DNA of 64,000 nt from Actinoplanes italicus (GCF_003001815.1 NZ_PVMZ01000011.1:124001-188000); one strand, 5' to 3'; shown: positions 50,251 to 59,253, counted from the stretch's first letter. Notes: generated by a model not told the origin, from the letters alone. Translations and numbers: made by a program.

Positions 50251-51141
50251 CTATGCCGTACGCGGGAGAAGGCCCGAGGCGTGCCAGAGGGCCGTGCCCG
50301 GACCGCCGATCAGGTCGAGGTCGGTGAGGAACGTGACCACCCGCTCCCCCGCCCAGCGCATCGTCTCGCGGTGGTGCGGGTTGGCACGGGCCGCCCGGCG
50401 GCCCTCCTCCGGGTCGATGCCGACGGCCCGGTAGACGCGCGGGTCGATCAGGCGGGTTCCGGTGAGGTACGCGGCGCGGCCGATCACCACCTTGTCGAAG
50501 GCGAGCCGCCCGCGACCGGCGGCGCGGATCTGCCGGGCCAGTTCCTCGCGGGCGTAGCGGACGTGCCGGGCCTCCTCGACGACGTGGATGCGCGACACCA
50601 TCCGTACCAGGGGCTGCACGTTCTCGTCGTTCATCGCCTCGCGCTGCAGGGTGTCGAGGATCTCCTCGGCGATCAGGATGGCCGCGTACATGCGCGGGCC
50701 GACTCCGGTGTGGGCGATCCACTTGCCGAGCCACTGGTTGACGCCGGTGGGCTGGTAGAGCGGGGCGCCGAGACGGGCGATCATGCGGCCGAACATGACG
50801 GAGTGGCGGCACTCGTCGGCGATCTCGGTGAGCGCGTACTGGGCGTGCGGTGCGGTCGGGTCCTGTTTGAAGTATTCGCGGATGAGCAGCTGCATGAGGA
50901 TCGTCTCGAACCAGACGCCCAGACCCGCGATGCTGGCGACCTCGTGCTTGGTGAGTTCGATGCGCTGCTCCTCGGTCATCCGCTCCCACAGGGGTGTGCC
51001 GTAGAGGCTGGAGCGGTGCGGCGGCACGAAGTACTTGCCGGGGACGAACGGCGCGTCCCAGTCGATCTCCACCTCGGGGTCGTACGAGTGCTCGGCCGAC
51101 GAGCGCAGAAGCCGGGTGGCGGTGCGGTCCCGATCAGTCAT
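50251..51141 (-). CDS. AurF-like diiron oxygenase
   Basis: 296-residue ferritin-like oxygenase of the p-aminobenzoate N-oxygenase family. Diiron ligands appear in LTKHEVASIAGLGVWFE, LTEIADECRHSVMFG, ILIAEEILD and VVEEARHVRYARE. Members N-oxygenate arylamines or hydroxylate carrier-bound or fatty substrates; here a lipid-like substrate is suggested by the BVMO operon opposite. ATG 51141 is set by GGAGGT seven bases upstream. Confidence 0.82.
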   Translation of the reverse strand: MTDRDRTATRLLRSSAEHSYDPEVEIDWDAPFVPGKYFVPPHRSSLYGTPLWERMTEEQRIELTKHEVASIAGLGVWFETILMQLLIREYFKQDPTAPHAQYALTEIADECRHSVMFGRMIARLGAPLYQPTGVNQWLGKWIAHTGVGPRMYAAILIAEEILDTLQREAMNDENVQPLVRMVSRIHVVEEARHVRYAREELARQIRAAGRGRLAFDKVVIGRAAYLTGTRLIDPRVYRAVGIDPEEGRRAARANPHHRETMRWAGERVVTFLTDLDLIGGPGTALWHASGLLPRTA

Positions 51142-51182
51142 CAGTACCTCCAAAGACATCTGGACCTCCGGGAAGCCTTGAC

Positions 51183-51203
51183 GTTACCGGCGGTAACAGT
51201 TAC
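51183..51203. promoter_or_regulatory. palindromic operator between the AurF-like and TetR genes
   Basis: GTTACCG-g-CGGTAAC (51183-51197) overlaps GTAAC-a-GTTAC (51193-51203). It lies in the 72-bp divergent gap, just before the TetR start, and is the likely site for that regulator. Confidence 0.75.
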
Positions 51204-51213
51204 TTCTAGTACT

Positions 51214-51912
51214 ATGAACTCCGCCACCCCACCCGTCAATCCCGGCAAGGACGGCCGCCGCGGCCGCTGGGACGGTCATCGAGAACAGCGCCGGGCGGAG
51301 TTGACCACCGCGGCGATCGAGGCGATCCGGCTGCACGGGCCGGACGTCGGCATGGAAGCCATCGCCGCGCACGCCGGCGTCAGCAAGCCGGTCCTGTACC
51401 GCTACTTCGCCGACAAGTCCGAGCTGTGGCTCGCCGTCGGCCAGCAGGCGGGCGCCACCCTGCTCGAGGCGATGGTCCCGGCGGTCGCGAACGTCCGGGA
51501 GGAACGTGCCGTCGTCGCCGCCGCCATCGACGTCTACCTGGCGCACATCGAGGCCGACCTCAACCTGTACCGGTTCGTCGTGCACCAGCCGGACATCGCC
51601 CGGCACCGCAACGTGGTCGCCGACGTGATGGACACCGTGGCCAGCGGCCTGGCCCGGATCTTCGGCGACCGGCTGCGGGCCCGCGGGCTCGACTCCGGCG
51701 CGGCACTGCCGTGGGCGTACGGCGTGGTCGGTTATGTCCAGTCGGTCGGTGACTGGTGGCTGCGCCAGCAGCAGCCGATCAGCCGGGAGGCGCTCGGCGA
51801 CTACCTGACGACGTTTCTCTGGAGCGGCATCTCCGGCATGCGCCGCGCCGCCGACATCCCGGGCGGACTCGCGGCACACGAAGGGTGGGGAGAGACCAGT
51901 GAGCACCGATGA
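51214..51912 (+). CDS. TetR-family regulator of the BVMO operon
   Basis: 232 residues. Helix-turn-helix at about 25-75: AELTTAAIEAIRLHGPDVGM, then IAAHAGVSKPVLYRYFADKSELW. The large ligand domain fits hydrophobic effectors. Its stop lies within the next gene (14-bp overlap), so it is co-expressed with DUF4873, BVMO, SDR and hydrolase, and faces the AurF-like gene across its probable operator. Confidence 0.88.
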   Translation: MNSATPPVNPGKDGRRGRWDGHREQRRAELTTAAIEAIRLHGPDVGMEAIAAHAGVSKPVLYRYFADKSELWLAVGQQAGATLLEAMVPAVANVREERAVVAAAIDVYLAHIEADLNLYRFVVHQPDIARHRNVVADVMDTVASGLARIFGDRLRARGLDSGAALPWAYGVVGYVQSVGDWWLRQQQPISREALGDYLTTFLWSGISGMRRAADIPGGLAAHEGWGETSEHR

Positions 51913-52207
51913 GGAGGAGTATCGGGGCCCGGCCACGTTGCAGCTCGACGACGGCCCGGTCCCGGTCGAGATCCGGATGTCCGCGCGCTTCGAGCCGATC
52001 GAGGGCCGGTTCCGCTGGGCCGGCCGCACCGGACCGCACGACATGCTGCGCGAACGCGTGGGCGCGGGCCTGCGGAAGGCGACGATCGTCGTGCCCGGCT
52101 CGCCGGAGACCACGGTCAAGCTGAGCGATCCGGACCCGTGGGGCGGCATCCGCATCTCCGGGACGGGCACCCCTCCCTGGTTCGCCGAAGGAGTCACCGG
52201 TGAGTGA
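51899..52207 (+). CDS. DUF4873-domain protein
   Basis: 102 residues beginning with GTG; YRGPATLQLDDGPVPVEIRM and FEPIEGRFRWAGRTGPHD are the DUF4873 pattern. This domain is found alone or fused to flavin monooxygenases and SDRs in mycobacteria and relatives, so it may be a small partner of the BVMO that follows. Overlaps both neighbours. Confidence 0.8.
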   Translation: MSTDEEEYRGPATLQLDDGPVPVEIRMSARFEPIEGRFRWAGRTGPHDMLRERVGAGLRKATIVVPGSPETTVKLSDPDPWGGIRISGTGTPPWFAEGVTGE

Positions 52208-53660
52208 GCAGCACTTCGACGTACTGATCATCGGCGCCGGACTGTCCGGGATCGGTGCCGCCTGGCGACTGCGGAAGCAGCGCCCGCGGGACACCTACGC
52301 CGTCCTCGAGGCGCGCGACGCCATCGGTGGCACCTGGGACCTGTTCCGCTACCCGGGTGTCCGCTCCGACTCGGACATGTTCACACTGAGCTACCCGTTC
52401 CGGCCGTGGCGTGAGCCCGAGGCGCTCGCCTCCGGGGACAAGATCCGCCGGTACATCGAGGAGACCGCGGCCGAGGCCGGCATCACCCGGCACATCCGCT
52501 TCGGCACCCGCGTGGTGAGCGCCGACTGGTCCTCCGAGGACGCCCGGTGGACCGTCCACACCGCCGACGGCACAACGCTGACCTGCTCCTTCCTCTACGG
52601 GTGCTCGGGCTACTACCGTTACGACGAGGGCCACCGGCCGGACTTCGCCGGGCTCGGCGACTTCACCGGGCGGCTCGTCCACCCGCAGTTCTGGCCGGAC
52701 GATCTGGACTGGACCGGCAAGCGCGTCGTCGTCATCGGCAGTGGCGCCACCGCTGTCACGCTGGTCCCGGCCATGGCCGCCGGCGCGGCACACGTCACGA
52801 TGCTGCAGCGCTCCCCCACGTACGTCACTCCCCTGCCGGATCGCGACCTGATCGCCGACGTCGCCCGCCGCGTCCTCCCGCCGAAGGCGGCGAACCGGGT
52901 GGCCCGGGCCAAGAACATCCTGCTCACCCAGGGCTTCTATCAGCTGGCGAAACGTCGCCCTAAGCTGGTCCGCCGGGCGCTGCGCGGCGTCGCCGTTCAC
53001 TTCCTCAAGAATCCGGCGTACGTGGACGAGCACTTCAATCCACGCTACGACCCCTGGGACCAGCGGCTCTGCGTCATCCCGTCCGGGGATCTGTACAGGG
53101 TCATCACCGACGGCCGCGCCTCGGTCGTCACCGACCACATCGACACGTTCGTGCGAGAGGGCATCCGCCTGAGGTCGGGCACCGTCCTCGACGCCGACGT
53201 GGTCGTCTCGGCGACCGGCCTGTCCCTGCTGCCGCTCGGCGGCGTGCATCTGAGCGTCGACGGCGAGCGGGTCGACGTCGGCCGGTCGGCGTCCTACCGC
53301 GGCCTGATGCTCGGCGGCGTGCCGAACTTCGCGTACTGCATCGGTTACGTCAACGCGTCGTGGACGCTGCGCGCCGACCTGTCCCACCGCTACGTGCTGA
53401 GACTGCTCGACCACATGGAACGTCACGGATACGCGTCCGCGGCGCCGACGGGTCCCACCGGCACCGGGCGCCCGCTGCTCGACCTCTCGTCCGGATACGT
53501 GCAGCGCGCGCTCGACATCTTCCCGCGTCAGGGCGACCGCGACCCGTGGATCGTCCGGCAGAACTACCTGCGCGACGTGCTCACCACACCGCGCGCCGAC
53601 GTCACCCGCGACATGGAGTTCACCCGCCGTCCCGCCCTTCGCAGCACAGAGGTGGTCTGA
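52200..53660 (+). CDS. Baeyer-Villiger / flavin-containing monooxygenase, EthA/MymA-like
   Basis: 486-residue FAD/NADPH enzyme inserting oxygen next to a ketone, or S-oxidising thioamides. FAD site DVLIIGAGLSGIGAAWRL, signature GGTWDLFRYPGVRSDSDM, NADPH site VVVIGSGATAVTLVPAMA. The sequence follows EthA of Mycobacterium almost motif by motif (LTCSFLYGCSGYY; FNPRYDPWDQRLC; IPSGDLYRVI). GTG 52200 overlaps the preceding stop. The operon context with SDR and hydrolase is like the mymA locus. Confidence 0.9.
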   Translation: MSEQHFDVLIIGAGLSGIGAAWRLRKQRPRDTYAVLEARDAIGGTWDLFRYPGVRSDSDMFTLSYPFRPWREPEALASGDKIRRYIEETAAEAGITRHIRFGTRVVSADWSSEDARWTVHTADGTTLTCSFLYGCSGYYRYDEGHRPDFAGLGDFTGRLVHPQFWPDDLDWTGKRVVVIGSGATAVTLVPAMAAGAAHVTMLQRSPTYVTPLPDRDLIADVARRVLPPKAANRVARAKNILLTQGFYQLAKRRPKLVRRALRGVAVHFLKNPAYVDEHFNPRYDPWDQRLCVIPSGDLYRVITDGRASVVTDHIDTFVREGIRLRSGTVLDADVVVSATGLSLLPLGGVHLSVDGERVDVGRSASYRGLMLGGVPNFAYCIGYVNASWTLRADLSHRYVLRLLDHMERHGYASAAPTGPTGTGRPLLDLSSGYVQRALDIFPRQGDRDPWIVRQNYLRDVLTTPRADVTRDMEFTRRPALRSTEVV

Positions 53661-54536
53661 ATGACCCGACTTCCCGAGTACCGGTTCGCCGGCCGCACCG
53701 CCGTCCTCACCGGCGCGGCCAGCGGCATCGGCGAGCACGTCGCCTACGGCCTGGCCCACCTCGGCAGCGACCTGGTCCTGGTCGACGTCGACTCCGAGCG
53801 CCTCGAAACGGTCGGCCGGCGCATCCGTACCGCCCATCCCGGTCTGACCGTGCAGACCCTCGTCGCCGACCTGTCCGACCGCTCCGCCGTGGAGGACGTC
53901 GCCGCACGGGTGCTGGCCGGGCACCCGGCGATCGGCCTGCTCGTCAACAACGCCGGCATCGCGCTCGGCGGGCGGTTCGACCAGGTGTCGATCGACCAGT
54001 TCGAGCGGGTCATGAACGTGAACTTCCGCGCGCCGATGCTGCTCACCCACGCCCTGCTGCCGGCGCTGACCGCCACGCCGGGCGGGCACCTGGTCAACGT
54101 GTCGAGCCTGTTCGGTCTGATCGCGCCGCCGGGGCAGAGCGCCTACTGTGCCAGCAAGTTCGCTCTGCGCGGGCTCAGCGAGTCGCTGCGCGGCGAGCTG
54201 ATCGACAACGGCGTCGGCGTGACCACGGTGCACCCGGGCGGCATCAAGACCCGGATCGCCGAGTCCGCGCTGGTCGGCGTACACGTACCGGAAGAGGAGA
54301 TCGAACCCAGCCGCAGACTCTTCGCCGCGCTGCTCAGCTATCCCCCGCAGAAGGCAGCGGCTCAGATCCTGCGGGCCGTCGCGAAGCGAAAGGCCCGGCT
54401 GCTCATCGCGACCAGCGCCAAGGCGCCCGACCTTCTGGCCCGGCTCCTGCCGGTGGGCCACGCCGGAATCGTCCGCGCGGCCACCGTCGCCACCACCCGC
54501 GGCGGCGCGCGTCCGGCTGAGGCGGAGATCAGATGA
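53661..54536 (+). CDS. short-chain dehydrogenase/reductase
   Basis: 291-residue NAD(P)-dependent oxidoreductase. TGAASGIGEH cofactor site, NNAGI, catalytic Ser in VNVSSLFG and YCASK (Tyr-x3-Lys). Starts directly after the BVMO stop. It probably makes the ketone used by the BVMO, or reduces its product; direction cannot be told. Confidence 0.9.
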   Translation: MTRLPEYRFAGRTAVLTGAASGIGEHVAYGLAHLGSDLVLVDVDSERLETVGRRIRTAHPGLTVQTLVADLSDRSAVEDVAARVLAGHPAIGLLVNNAGIALGGRFDQVSIDQFERVMNVNFRAPMLLTHALLPALTATPGGHLVNVSSLFGLIAPPGQSAYCASKFALRGLSESLRGELIDNGVGVTTVHPGGIKTRIAESALVGVHVPEEEIEPSRRLFAALLSYPPQKAAAQILRAVAKRKARLLIATSAKAPDLLARLLPVGHAGIVRAATVATTRGGARPAEAEIR

Positions 54537-55372
54537 CCTTCCTTGATGTACGGGGTACGCGCGTCCGTTTCCACGAAAGCGGCGATCCGGACGCCCCGCC
54601 GGTGCTGCTGCTGCACGGCATCGGCCGCAGCCTGGAGGACTGGGCGCTGCAGCACCCGCTGCTCGACGGCGACTACCGGGTGATCAGCGTCGACATGCCC
54701 GGCTTCGGGCTGTCCCGGCGGATGCCGGCGCCCACCACGCTGGCCGTACTCGCCGACGGGGTGTGGGCGACGCTCGACGCGATCGGCGAGACCCGGCCCG
54801 TGCACCTGATGGGCAACTCGCTCGGCGGCGCCGTGGCGATGACGATGCTCGCCGCCGCGCCCGACCGGGTGTCCACGTTGACGCTCGCCAACAGCGCGGG
54901 CTTCGGCAAGGAGGTGACGATCGCGTTGCGGCTGCTGGCCGTACCCGGTCTCGGCCGCCAGATGCTGCGCCGCGTCGACAGGATCACCGCGCCCCGGATG
55001 GAGCGGATGATCTTCGCCGACCGTGCCCTGGTCACTCCCGAGCGCATCGAGATGGCCATCAGGATCGCCCGGCAGCCCGACTTCGCGCCCGTCTACCTGG
55101 AGATCGCCAAGCAGCTCGGCGGGCTCCGCGGTGTCGCCGCCGCCTGGCGGACCGAGCTCCTGGCCGGTCTGGCCGCCTCCACCAAGCCCACCATGCTCGT
55201 CTGGGGCGACCGCGACCTCATCCTGCCCAGCAAGCACCTCGCCGCGGCGCGGGCCGCGTTCCCGCACGCGCAGTCGCACCTGTTCGCCCGTACCGGCCAC
55301 ATGCCACAGATCGAACGACCGGACGAGTTCGCCGGGCTGGTGCGCCCGATGCTGGCCCAGGTGTCCGTCTGA
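54533..55372 (+). CDS. alpha/beta hydrolase
   Basis: 279 residues. Oxyanion region LLLHGIG, nucleophile elbow GNSLGG, acid in WGDRDLILP, histidine in TGHMPQIE. ATGA overlap with the SDR. It could hydrolyse the ester made by the BVMO, completing a ketone-to-acid-plus-alcohol route. Confidence 0.9.
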   Translation: MTFLDVRGTRVRFHESGDPDAPPVLLLHGIGRSLEDWALQHPLLDGDYRVISVDMPGFGLSRRMPAPTTLAVLADGVWATLDAIGETRPVHLMGNSLGGAVAMTMLAAAPDRVSTLTLANSAGFGKEVTIALRLLAVPGLGRQMLRRVDRITAPRMERMIFADRALVTPERIEMAIRIARQPDFAPVYLEIAKQLGGLRGVAAAWRTELLAGLAASTKPTMLVWGDRDLILPSKHLAAARAAFPHAQSHLFARTGHMPQIERPDEFAGLVRPMLAQVSV

Positions 55373-55391
55373 AAACGTCACCGAGGGGGCA

Positions 55392-55428
55392 CGGTCCGGG
55401 CGGCGTCTGTCAGACACCGCCCGGACCG
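55392..55428. terminator. bidirectional terminator after the BVMO operon
   Basis: Arms CGGTCCGGGCGG / CCGCCCGGACCG with an inner GTCTG-t-CAGAC stem, between convergent gene ends. Confidence 0.8.
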
Positions 55429-55438
55429 CTCCGCGGCC

Positions 55439-56518
55439 TTACGCGGCGGCCCGGCGGATGGTGACCTCGCTGCGGGCGACGTACGTGGGCAGGCTGTCCC
55501 GCGTCGCCCCGGCGTGCAGGGTCGCGGCGGTCGCGGAGTCGACGACGACGGTCGTGAACTCGAACGTGTCGTCACCCCCGCCGGCCAGGCCGGCCGAGCC
55601 GCAGACGAATGCCCGCTGGCCACGGCAGGCACCCTCGACCTGGTAGGAGCCGGTGGCGCCCTGCCGCGAGAGCAGCCACACCTGGTACCCCTCGGGCATG
55701 TCGACGGTTCCGCTGACACTGACGGGACCGCTGACGGTCGCGCCGCCGCCGGGCTCGCCGATACTGATCGACGCCGCCTTCTCCGTCAGTCCGCTCCGAG
55801 CCCGAGTCCCGGCGCCCGTCCGGGTGGCGGTGCGGGCCGTGGCACGTTTCGCGGGCCGGGCGCTCTGGCCGGGCAGTACGCGTGTGCGGCGGGCGGTCGC
55901 GGACGGTTCCGGAGCCGCCGATCCGTTCCGGCCGGCCCGCACCGGCATACGGGTGTCCGGCACCAGGCGCGGTCCGGCCACGCTCGCCCGCGCGTACGGG
56001 GCGAGGCCGCCCTGCTTCGCGGCCGCTGACGGCCCGGCGGCGGACGCCTGGGCCGGGACGGCCGGCGGCGAGCGGAACTCAGCGGACCCCGAGGACTGGC
56101 CGGTCGTCGAGACCACGACCACTCCGAGGCCGGCCGCCGCGACGGCCAGCCCCAGGAACAGCGCTTTCCGGCGTGGACGGCTGGAGCCGACCGGTGACCG
56201 GGTCGCCGTCACCACCCGGATCGCCGTGGACGCCGTGCGCAGGCCCGCGGCGGTGATCCGGTGCCGCGAGGTCGTGGCCCGGAGGTCCAGCAGGGCGGCT
56301 TTGACGTCCAGGGCCGCGGGGTCGGGAAGTCTGCCGCGCAGCCCTGACCGGCCCGGTTTACCGGGAAGCCCTGACCGGCCCGGCTTGCCGGGCAGCCGCG
56401 CCTGGTCCGGTTTGCCGGGCAGGTCCCCACGCGGCCGTGTCCCCCGCTCCGGCCGGACCGTACCGGCCGGCCTCTTGTGGGGGCTGTCGGGTTCGGATCC
56501 CCGGGTCGTGACAACCAT
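55439..56518 (-). CDS. membrane-anchored secreted protein with Ig-like C-terminal domain, unknown function
   Basis: 359 residues. Residues 1-115 are cytoplasmic, basic and contain nonapeptide repeats (LPGKPGRSG); one membrane helix lies near 118-138 (KALFLGLAVAAAGLGVVVV). A Pro/Ala/Arg-rich stretch follows, and a beta-rich domain at about 265-359 (ISIGEPGGGATVSGPVSVSG, then YQVWLLSRQ) with two cysteines (GACRGQRAFVCG). This resembles an Ig-like or GmrSD-type 'Gmad2' sandwich. GGAAGG precedes ATG 56518. Function unknown. Confidence 0.65.
   Translation of the reverse strand: MVVTTRGSEPDSPHKRPAGTVRPERGTRPRGDLPGKPDQARLPGKPGRSGLPGKPGRSGLRGRLPDPAALDVKAALLDLRATTSRHRITAAGLRTASTAIRVVTATRSPVGSSRPRRKALFLGLAVAAAGLGVVVVSTTGQSSGSAEFRSPPAVPAQASAAGPSAAAKQGGLAPYARASVAGPRLVPDTRMPVRAGRNGSAAPEPSATARRTRVLPGQSARPAKRATARTATRTGAGTRARSGLTEKAASISIGEPGGGATVSGPVSVSGTVDMPEGYQVWLLSRQGATGSYQVEGACRGQRAFVCGSAGLAGGGDDTFEFTTVVVDSATAATLHAGATRDSLPTYVARSEVTIRRAAA
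56341..56421. repeat. 27-bp tandem repeat, three copies
   Basis: In-frame units of gccctgaccggcccggtttac type encode LPGKPGRSG in the N-terminal part of the membrane-anchored protein. Confidence 0.85.
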
Positions 56519-56783
56519 CGAACGCCTTCCGCATGATCGACAGGCCGCGGGTCTTCCGCCGGCCGGGGCGCCGTGCTCGGCGCGCATCCGACCCGATAAC
56601 CCGGCGAGCTCCGATTTGGATGCGGTTGTCCGTAGTGTCCGAATGTGGCATGCCTCTCGCCGCACCCGAGCCGATCTTGCATGGGACAGCGGATCATGTA
56701 CTCCCGCGGCCGGCCGGCGTACCGGCACTACGGACGATGCGGCCCCCGGCCGGGAGGCAGCGGGTCCGTTTCGCCACCCGCGA

Positions 56784-57968
56784 TCAGGCAGACCGCGGTG
56801 CGCGATCGCGGATCCCGGCCCAGCCGGGAACCTCGTGCGCGTCACGGGCGGGCGGGCCCACGTAGTCTGCGGACGGGCGGATGATCTTGCCGAGACGCTT
56901 CTGCTCCAGGATGTGGGCGCTCCAGCCGGCCGTCCGCGCACAGGTGAACATGGAGGCGAACATCTCCGCGGGAACACCCGCGAAGTCCAGGATCACCGCC
57001 GCCCAGAACTCGACGTTGGTCTCCAGAACCCGGTCCGGCTTACGTTCCCGCAGTTCGGCGAGGGCGGCGAGCTCCAGTTCGCGGGCCACCTCGTAGCGGG
57101 GAGCGCCCAGCTCGCGGGCGGCATCGCGCAGAATCCGGGCCCGCGGGTCCTCGGCACGGTAGACAGCGTGCCCGAAGCCCATGAGCCGCTGCCCGCTGTC
57201 GAGCACCTGCCGTACGTAACGCCGGGCCTCGATCCCGGTCTCGACCGCCTCGATCATGCCGAGCGCCCGGGCCGGCGCCCCGCCGTGCAACGGCCCCGAC
57301 AGCGCCGCGATCGCCGCCGACATGCAGGCCGGAGCGTCGGCGCCGGTGCTGGCGACGACCCGGCCGGTGAACGTGGAGGCGTTCATACCGTGCTCGGCCG
57401 CGCAGATCCAGTAGCGGTCGATGGCGGCGACATGCCGGGGGTCGGGCTCACCCTGCCAGGCGATCATGAACCGCTCGGTCGCCGTCCGTCCCGCGTCGAT
57501 CAACCGCTGCGGGACGGCGGCGGGCCCCGCCCCGGGTGCCGCCACGGGGGCGCCCGGCCCGATCACCAGCGAGTACCGGGATGCCGGCGGGAAGGCGCCG
57601 CGAGCAGCCGCGGCGACGTACGACAGGACCGCGGCCGACGTCCGTGCCAGGTCGTCGCGGGCCTGGGCGTCCGGGATGTCGATCAGCTGGCCGAGTCCCC
57701 AGCGCGGTGCCAGCAACGCGACCGCGGCCTGTACGTCGGCGCGGATGTCGCCGGAACCGTCCACCGGCGGCAGCGCCTCGGCCGGCGGCAGCCCACGGGT
57801 GACGTCGCCGTCGACGAGCAGCCCCCACACGTCGCCGAACGACGCCGTCCCGGCAAGCGAATCGATGTCGACGCCGCGATAGCGCAGCGCCCCGCCGTCC
57901 CGGTCGGGCTCGGCGATCTCGGTGTCGAATGCGACGACACCGGCAAGGCCTGGATTGACTGTCAACAT
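56784..57968 (-). CDS. citrate synthase family protein (citrate synthase 2-like)
   Basis: 394-residue enzyme that should join oxaloacetate (or a 2-oxoacid) with acetyl- or propionyl-CoA. Motifs: VAFDTEIAEPD...LRYRGVDI at the start, ALSGPLHGGAP with the first catalytic histidine, LMGFGHAVYRAEDPRA with the second, and NVEFWAAVILDFAG where the usual catalytic aspartate position reads Glu. That change is common in this actinobacterial subgroup. ATG 57968 or 57992 are both possible; both lie in a TCAACAT operator array. It is divergent from the HTH-citrate synthase. Confidence 0.85.
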   Translation of the reverse strand: MLTVNPGLAGVVAFDTEIAEPDRDGGALRYRGVDIDSLAGTASFGDVWGLLVDGDVTRGLPPAEALPPVDGSGDIRADVQAAVALLAPRWGLGQLIDIPDAQARDDLARTSAAVLSYVAAAARGAFPPASRYSLVIGPGAPVAAPGAGPAAVPQRLIDAGRTATERFMIAWQGEPDPRHVAAIDRYWICAAEHGMNASTFTGRVVASTGADAPACMSAAIAALSGPLHGGAPARALGMIEAVETGIEARRYVRQVLDSGQRLMGFGHAVYRAEDPRARILRDAARELGAPRYEVARELELAALAELRERKPDRVLETNVEFWAAVILDFAGVPAEMFASMFTCARTAGWSAHILEQKRLGKIIRPSADYVGPPARDAHEVPGWAGIRDRAPRSA

Positions 57969-58021
57969 GCTCTCAATGTGGATAGCGGACATGTTGATGT
58001 CAATGTTGATCCAGTCAACAT
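57962..58021. promoter_or_regulatory. operator array of TCAACAT/ATGTTGA boxes between two citrate synthase genes
   Basis: TCAACAT at 57962 and 58015, ATGTTGA at 57991 and 58003. The last pair forms a perfect inverted repeat ATGTTGA-n5-TCAACAT (58003-58021). All lie in the 67-bp divergent gap, a natural target for the DNA-binding domain of the neighbouring HTH-citrate synthase. Confidence 0.7.
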
Positions 58022-58035
58022 GAGAGGATGCCGAC

Positions 58036-59253
58036 ATGCCTGGGCAACCGCTGCTGACGACCGAGGAAGTCGCTACTCTGCTGGGGGTCAAACCCGCCAC
58101 CGTGTACGCCTACGTCAGCCGTGGCCTGCTCACCAGCCGGCGCAACGGCAGCGGTAAGCAGAGTCTCTTCGTCAAGGCCGACGTCGACGCGTTCCTGGCC
58201 GGCCGCAAGCGTGTCACCACGCCCGAGATCCAGACCGGCATCACGCTGATCAAGGACGGTCACCTGTACTACCGGTGGCGTCACGCTCCGACTCTGGCCC
58301 GCACCGTCTCCTTCGAGGCCGTCGCCGAACTGCTCTGGACCGGCGCACTCAGGGAGCCCGGCCGCCCGGGTGACGATGAGCGGTCCTTGAGCGGCGAGCC
58401 GGACGGGATCGGCTTCCCCGGCAACGACAAGCTGCGCAGACTCGCCGTTGCCGTCACCGCGCCGCTGCCGGACAGCGCCCGGCTCACCGACCGGCTCCGG
58501 GTGATCGTCGCGGCCGCGGCGGCCGCCGACCCGCTTCGCTTCGACACGACGGCCACCGCGGTCGTCGCCACCGGCCGGCAGTTGATCGCCACGATGGTTC
58601 AGGCGTTGCCGACGCGCTCGGGCGGACTGCCGCTGCGGCAGATGTCGCTCGCCGAGCAGCTGTGGCTCCGGCTGACCGCCGATCCGCCCACCGAGTCCGG
58701 GTTGCGTGCGCTCAACGCGGCCCTCGTGCTGCTGGCCGACCATGATCTCGCCGCTTCGACGCTGGCCGCGCGGGTCGCCGCCTCCACCCGGGCTCACCCG
58801 TACGCGGTGGTCAGCGCCGGACTGGCCGCGCTCGACGGGCCGTTGCACGGTGCGGCGAGCTCGCTGTCGTACGCCATGTTGAAGGAAGCCGTCAGCGGCT
58901 CCGATCCTCTGACCGCCGTCTCGGCAGGGCTGCGGTCCGGTGGGCCGGTCCCCGGCTTCGGTCATCCGTTGTACCCGGACGGCGACCCGCGGGCGACCGC
59001 CCTTTTCGAGCTGATCGAAGACGGTCCGGTGCGGCGGACCGCGCTGGAACTGGCCGACATCATGCAGACCCGCTCCGGCAACGCCGCCAACATCGACCTG
59101 GCACTCGCCGCACTCACTCTGAGTCACCACATGCCGCCCGACGCCGGGGAGGCGGTCTTCGCGGTGGCTCGCACGGCCGGCTGGCTGGCCCACGCGCTGG
59201 AGGAGTACAGCGAGCGTCCGAGCCGATTCCGCCCGACCGGCAACCCTCGGTGA
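58036..59253 (+). CDS. citrate synthase-fold protein with N-terminal helix-turn-helix domain
   Basis: 405 residues. Residues about 6-52 are a MerR/excisionase-like helix-turn-helix (LTTEEVATLLGVKPATVYAY then SRGLLTSRRNGSGKQSLF); the rest is a citrate synthase domain (YRWRHAPTLARTVSFEAVAELLW). Catalytic positions look kept: LDGPLHGAASS, VPGFGHPLYPDGDPRA and NAANIDLALAAL. It may be an enzyme, a metabolite-sensing repressor of the divergent citrate synthase gene, or both. GAGGATG precedes the ATG. Fusion is clear; role is inferred. Confidence 0.85.
   Translation: MPGQPLLTTEEVATLLGVKPATVYAYVSRGLLTSRRNGSGKQSLFVKADVDAFLAGRKRVTTPEIQTGITLIKDGHLYYRWRHAPTLARTVSFEAVAELLWTGALREPGRPGDDERSLSGEPDGIGFPGNDKLRRLAVAVTAPLPDSARLTDRLRVIVAAAAAADPLRFDTTATAVVATGRQLIATMVQALPTRSGGLPLRQMSLAEQLWLRLTADPPTESGLRALNAALVLLADHDLAASTLAARVAASTRAHPYAVVSAGLAALDGPLHGAASSLSYAMLKEAVSGSDPLTAVSAGLRSGGPVPGFGHPLYPDGDPRATALFELIEDGPVRRTALELADIMQTRSGNAANIDLALAALTLSHHMPPDAGEAVFAVARTAGWLAHALEEYSERPSRFRPTGNPR

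Noticed and set aside
50251..55372. BVMO operon as an antibiotic biosynthesis cluster
   Set aside because: No polyketide, peptide or terpene synthase is present; the gene set fits lipid or ketone catabolism better.
56784..59253. The two citrate synthase genes as a methylcitrate (prp) operon
   Set aside because: No methylcitrate dehydratase or methylisocitrate lyase is adjacent, and the genes are divergent. Methylcitrate activity is not excluded but unsupported.
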